DNA of 64,000 nucleotides from Echinococcus granulosus (lineage: Eukaryota; Platyhelminthes; Cestoda; Cyclophyllidea; Taeniidae): the NCBI RefSeq assembly GCF_000524195.1, contig NW_020170383.1, positions 1,208,194-1,272,193 on the forward strand, read 5' to 3'. Position numbers and translations under genes: made by a program. The notes beneath the pieces are model-generated. The model was not told where the DNA came from. It ran no database searches and saw only the letters and a program-made list of their open reading frames with translations. Below, one piece after another: positions 59,264 through 64,000 of the stretch; the first letter of the stretch is position 1; every line of letters starts with the position of its first letter.

Positions 59264-62200
59264 ATGACTTCTGCGAGCCGGGTATTGCCGTTCTTGTCGT
59301 GTCACGTCGATAAAATACGCAATGTTTGCATTCTCGCCCACGTTGATCATGGTATGCTTGCAATTTTTTTTTAAATTATTCTCAGTATTTTCTCCAAACT
59401 TGCATGCACTCTTGTCACGCACCATTGATGCGTAAATTTTATAAATGATTGCCCTTTCTTACTTGGTTTCAAATGGCCTTCAACTCTTGTCTAGCTGGTA
59501 TCAAATAAAGTGCTGGAATTGACCTTTGGCATACTATTTGTGCTGCTGCTATAAGCATTTGAACTACATATATCCACAAGACTCAAATCAGTGAGACTCA
59601 TTTTACCAAGGCCTAGGGGAGTTTTCATTAAAACTTCGTTTATCTACTTTTTTAAAGGGAAAACTTCGCTCGCTGATGCTCTTCTTGCCACAAATGGCAT
59701 CATATCTTTTCGTCAAGCGGGTGAGCTACGATTCATGGACAGTTTAGAAGCAGAGCAGGTGCGTGGTATCACGATGAAATCAAGTGCTGTGGCGCTTTTC
59801 TACAACCCTACGCTGAAACTTAGTCGACATATTTCTCCACAAGCTGCTGCTGATGATCCGGATTCCTATCTGATCAACTTCATCGACTCACCGGGGCACG
59901 TGGACTTCGCGTCAGACGTTTCTACAGCAGTTCGTCTTTGTGACTGTGCCATGATCGTCGTGGACGTTGCTGAAGGTGTCTGCCCCCAAACGCGGGCCGT
60001 TCTGCGACAAGCCTGGAATGAACGTCTCACTCTTATTCTTGTTCTGAATAAGTTCGACCGACTCTTTCTGCAGCTTGGTCTCTCACCTATTCAAGTGTAC
60101 GATAGGATTCTGCGCGTTTTAGAGCAGATTAACTCTGTTCTGGCTGAAATGTTTACCGCAGATGTGATGCAGCAAACTCACGGATGGGAGGCTGATGTGT
60201 GTGCCATGTTTTGTTCTGTAGTAGTTTAAAGAACTTATTCCATTTTAAATTTACACTAGCACTTCCACTATATTCCTTGATCTCTAGCTTTTATACCATT
60301 GGTGTGTAGCATAAGTGCAAGTTTGCTTTTCATTTCATTTCGAATTTTTAATTGAACCACGAATGAAGGCTTGTTTTGAGCACTTGGGTCTTTGTGAAAC
60401 CATGTGAACACCAAAGTTGAATGAATTTGTGATGCTTTCTAGTGTGTTATACCCTTCACTAGGGTTCCACCCAAGCTGGCTGTAATGCCTATGCCTTCTA
60501 GGGAGACTCAGTAAGGCAGTCAGCAGAAGGAACGTACACATGGAGCACGGGTTTGGAGGCAACAGATGACTCCCACGTGTATTTTTCACCTGATAAGGCC
60601 AACGTTCTTTTCACCTCCGCAGTTGACGGTTGGGGCTTTCGCATCTCCGATTTCGGTGATTTCTGGGCGGAGCGGATGAATCTGCCGAAGAAGGGTCTAT
60701 TAAAGGCTCTTTGGGGTGATTATTACTTCACCTCCTCGCCTGATGGGGGTCTGCCTAGAGTCAAGCCCCATGCCAGAGCCAAAAACAAGAAACCCGTCTT
60801 CGTCCAGCTCATTATCGATCATTTACATCACATCTACAAGGTAGCTTTCCTCTCTCGTTTTCCAGACTTACACTTTTCTGCATTCAACTTGCATGTACCG
60901 ACTGCACTGGTTCGACGAATGCTTCGATGAATGTGGTTTTCTTTTAGACAATTATTGTGGACAACAATCGCGACATGGCACCTCACATAGCTGAACGCCT
61001 AGGTATTAAACTAGAGTCGCGTTTACACCAACAGAGTGTGGACAATCGAACGCTGGTGCGCTCAATCCTCAGCACCTGGCAACCTCTTGGACCAGCCATT
61101 TTCCGAACAATTGTGGATACCTGCCCCAGCCCATTGGCTGCAATAAGTCGTGAAAGAGCTCAGTACATGCTGTTTGGCGAGTCTTCAGTTACACAATTTG
61201 TATCCGGAGAAGACGCAGTCGTCACGAGTGATGGTAGTAATGCGGGGCAGTCGATTTTACGAGAAGTCGTTTATTCTTGCCGTAATGATGGTACTGAGGA
61301 GGACTATGAGGAAGATGAATCTGCCGCCTTTCCTGCTATTGATGGTGATTAAGCTGAATTTGCCCATGTGCGGCTTTTATTTCGTTAGTCGCTCCGCGAT
61401 CACGATGGCTTAATTGTTTTTAGCCAAATCAGAATCGACCTTTGACTTTTTTGTTTATTCTTTATTTCCACTCATAATGTTCTGGATGATGTTGATCTTC
61501 TTTTCAGCCTTGGAAGCTTGTAGTTCGAATGCTGATGCACCCGTAATAATCTTTGTATCGAAGGTCTTTTGGGCAGACAAACTGAAAAATGCCTTCTCTA
61601 CCATCGTCTTTCCTAAGAATGTTCCAAAATCAGTTCAGTGAGTTTTACTTTAAGCTAATCGTGTAACTTTAATGTCACACAAAGAACATTACCTGCTTCC
61701 GTTATTTCAAGGCTCTTTTTCTTGATTTGATGGATTTTAGCCCAAGATTCTGTTTCCTTTTAAGAAAAGCAGATGTTTCTAATAGATATAGTAAGTGGAT
61801 ACATGAAGCTTTCTGTGGATGCTGCAGTTGCATTTGCATCCTTAACATATATCTAGACTCGTATTTTCTGTGTACTAACAAACTGATCGAATCAATTACG
61901 CTGAATTCATCAGTGCTAAACCATTTACCTCGGACACTCTTATCCCCCTTTCGCAGGCCTCCCAAATCTGTACAGTTTCCATCAGCTCCCAGATTTGCAA
62001 CTCCTGGTCGGATAGTCGTTCACCACGACAACGTTGAGACGGCAATCAAAAATCCAGCAAATAGTCCCTTTTCAGACACTGAGTTCGTGGCGCTTTCGCG
62101 AATCTATAGCGGTCGAGTGAAGATTGGTCAACGGCTGTTTGTTCTCGGACCGAAGTTCGATGGAAGCAACGTAAGTGTTCTCTGTTTTTGCCTTAGACAA

Positions 62201-63867
62201 TAACGGTCGAATGTATGTATGGGTGAAGGCTTTGCGATTTCCACTGCCAGATACCCAAATGCCTCTTGGATGCAAATCCAGCAGACTTGCCTCTTGGGCC
62301 TCTACGCATACCTGAGCCAGAGGAAGACGATTTAACCTCTTTAGTCCAGGCTCGCCATAGATCATCCTCTTGCTCGTCCATTTCATCCAATCTGAGTGGT
62401 GCGTTTTCCGCAGGCTCTGTCGGTGACTCAGGTCACCACGATGACCAAGTTCTGCGTCATGTCTACGTGGGTGAGATTACTGACGTTGTACAATTTTGCG
62501 GTGGTCAAAACAACGCATTCCATTTGAAGGACCCCTCCTGTCCTATTGACTCACTCAGCGCAGGCAATGTGGTAGGTCTAATGGGCGCCTCGGTCATCAC
62601 CAGTCTACCCAAGTCGGGCCTTCTGGTGTCAAGTCTGCGTTTAGTTGCCACCTCGGAAGCACGCCGCGTCCTGCCCCTTGCCGGACTGGCGATTTGGCAC
62701 GGTGCACCCGTCGTCTCCCTTGCTATTGAACCCGCCAGCGCTACTGATCCGAACGATATGGTGCGTTTGGAAAATGGCCTCCGACTTCTTGAACGCTCTG
62801 ACCCTTGCGCTGAATTGACCTTCTCACCCAAAGGCGAGTACCTCCTTCATGCTGCAGGCGAAATTCACATGCAAAAGTGCCTTGAAGATCTCACCACGTA
62901 CTTCGCTCCAGATCTTGAACTGCACACTTCTCCCTTTTTGGTACCCTTCCGTGAAACCGTCACAGAGGCCTGTCCGCCCGCCTCCTATGTCCCATTTGAT
63001 TCTCTGGCCTTTGCCAAGGCGCAACTTGAGCGAGAACTGAAGGAGAAGCATCTGGTGTACGACGATGCGAGGGAAAATTGTGTGCGCCTTTGCACGAGCA
63101 ATGAGGAGGAAGAGGCTTTTCTGCAGCAACAGAGTCTTCAACAGACAACCTGCATGGAGACTTCCGATCCAACGCGCTATCTTCCACTGGGTATGCTCCA
63201 GCTGCCGCACAGCAAATCGCGTACTCGCGTCTTTGTCCGTGTTACCGCTCATCCCGTGCCCGAAAATCTCCTCACTTGGCTTGAAACTCGCGCTGCTGCC
63301 TACATGCACCTATTGATGCGCGCCGTGAAACATAAATCTTCTTCCTCGCGTCGTGCTCTCACATGTTTGAAGAGGTTTGAGGAGGAGTTCTCTGCCCAAT
63401 TGGATGCAGTACCACCAGAGGCTTGTTACTTTCTTGAATGGCACTCACTCAAGGGCCGACTCCTGTGCCTGGGCCCACAGCAGGTGGGGCCGAATCTTCT
63501 CCTCTCTCGTCTCCGCTCTAACTTTTTTCGCCTGGACACGGCTTGGGGTAAGCCAATGTCGCCGTGGTCGGATGCGGCCCAGGGGCCAGGGGCGGATGCC
63601 GTACCAACAGGCGAGGTCGGCGGGGGAGGGGCGGTGCATATCCCCTTCCTGAGCTACGGCAAGGCCATTCTGCGCGGGTTTCAGGTGGCCACGGAGCAGG
63701 GACCGTTGTGCGCTGAACCAATGCGTGGGGTCGCTTTCGTGCTGGAGGACATCTACGCCGAGGATCGCATCCAATTGCCCACGCCTCGAATCCTCACTTC
63801 TGCCGATCTTCTGGCAAAGGAGGCCACACACGAGGTGGCTGCAGAGCTCAAAAAAGCGAATGAGCCT
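59264..63867 (+). CDS. EFL1: EFL1 ribosome-assembly GTPase (C-terminus beyond the window)
   Basis: EFL1 is a cytoplasmic EF-2-like GTPase that works with SBDS to evict eIF6 from new 60S subunits. Exons: 59264-59351, 59658-60196, 60520-60840, 60948-61344, 61508-61637, 61957-62170 and 62251-63867. All joins are in phase, giving 1102 residues so far. Exon 1 is easily missed: ATG at 59264, ending AHVDHG, with the P-loop glycine codon split by a 306-nt intron. GTPase motifs: AHVDHGKT (25-32), RGITMK (65-70), DSPGH (106-110), NKFD (160-163) and SAVDGWGF. Family blocks DDSHVYFSPDKANVLFTSA and PVIIFVSKVF separate it from EF-2. Exon 7 covers the beta-barrel and EF-G III-like domain (CAELTFSPKGEYLLHAAGE) and the region before domain IV. 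The last roughly 150-200 residues lie to the right; the donor GTAAGT follows 63867. Confidence 0.97.
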
Positions 63868-64000
63868 GTAAGTTATTGGTGGACCTGGTCAATCGCGTAA
63901 ATCTTGTTGGTGATCATTAACCTTACGTTCATCCTTTGCTTAAAACCACTTTCTATCATCTGGGTAGATTCTCTAAATGGTATATCATTACGCAAACGAC
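63868..64000 (+). other. Start of an EFL1 intron at the window edge
   Basis: The sequence begins with a consensus GTAAGT donor, and the reading frame closes soon after (stop at 63898-63900). No acceptor followed by EFL1-like coding sequence appears before the window ends. Confidence 0.8.

Noticed and set aside
59591..59657. Extension of the EFL1 exon 2 frame to an upstream start
   Set aside because: These codons do not match EFL1, and a TTTTTTAAAG acceptor at 59657 plus the separate exon 1 explains the family N-terminus.
62824..63309. 161-codon minus-strand open frame
   Set aside because: It is opposite EFL1 exon 7, which is clearly coding on the plus strand.

Overview
The window is a piece of a flatworm (Platyhelminthes) nuclear genome, most likely a tapeworm. 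The evidence is eukaryotic spliced genes with GT-AG introns, several only 32-38 nt long (a size class known from flatworms), single-copy animal housekeeping genes, AT-rich intergenic DNA and one 100-N scaffold gap. The species cannot be fixed from sequence alone. Exon models were built by hand from reading frames, splice sites and remembered family sequences. Residue numbers are my own counts.

Layout. 1-14406: no gene I can support. 14407-15546 (-): intronless PKA regulatory subunit type II. 15547-21022: non-coding, with the assembly gap at 18865-18964. 21023-21728 (+): BCL7-family SWI/SNF subunit in three small exons. 22676-24598 (-): mitochondrial DNAJA3/Tid1 in eight exons. It is divergent, across 238 bp, from 24837-34037 (+): SNRNP200/Brr2 in fifteen exons. 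34295-35334 (-): PINX1, tail-to-tail with SNRNP200. 37498-38454 (+): CCDC34-like coiled-coil protein. 38455-44145: no supported gene. 44146-45315 (-): intronless synaptotagmin. 51186-55204 (+): KChIP-like EF-hand calcium sensor spread over 4 kb, with first and last exons not found. 56401-57576 (-): 3' part of an unidentified acidic protein. 59264-63867 (+): EFL1 ribosome-assembly GTPase, running off the right edge.

There is no operon-like pathway. The block 21-38 kb is a compact run of housekeeping genes for chromatin remodelling, mitochondrial chaperoning, splicing, telomere/nucleolar work and cilium-associated functions. The flanks hold signalling genes (PKA-R, synaptotagmin, KChIP) set in long non-coding DNA, a common arrangement for neuronal genes. 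I found no transposon ORFs, rRNA, convincing tRNA, CRISPR or virus. I did not find a novel multi-gene system. The most useful observations are two genes reassembled from very small exons (BCL7 and the KChIP-like gene), a likely non-GT donor and a degenerate C-terminal helicase cassette in SNRNP200, possible trans-splice acceptors next to two start codons, and several coding-like orphan segments.
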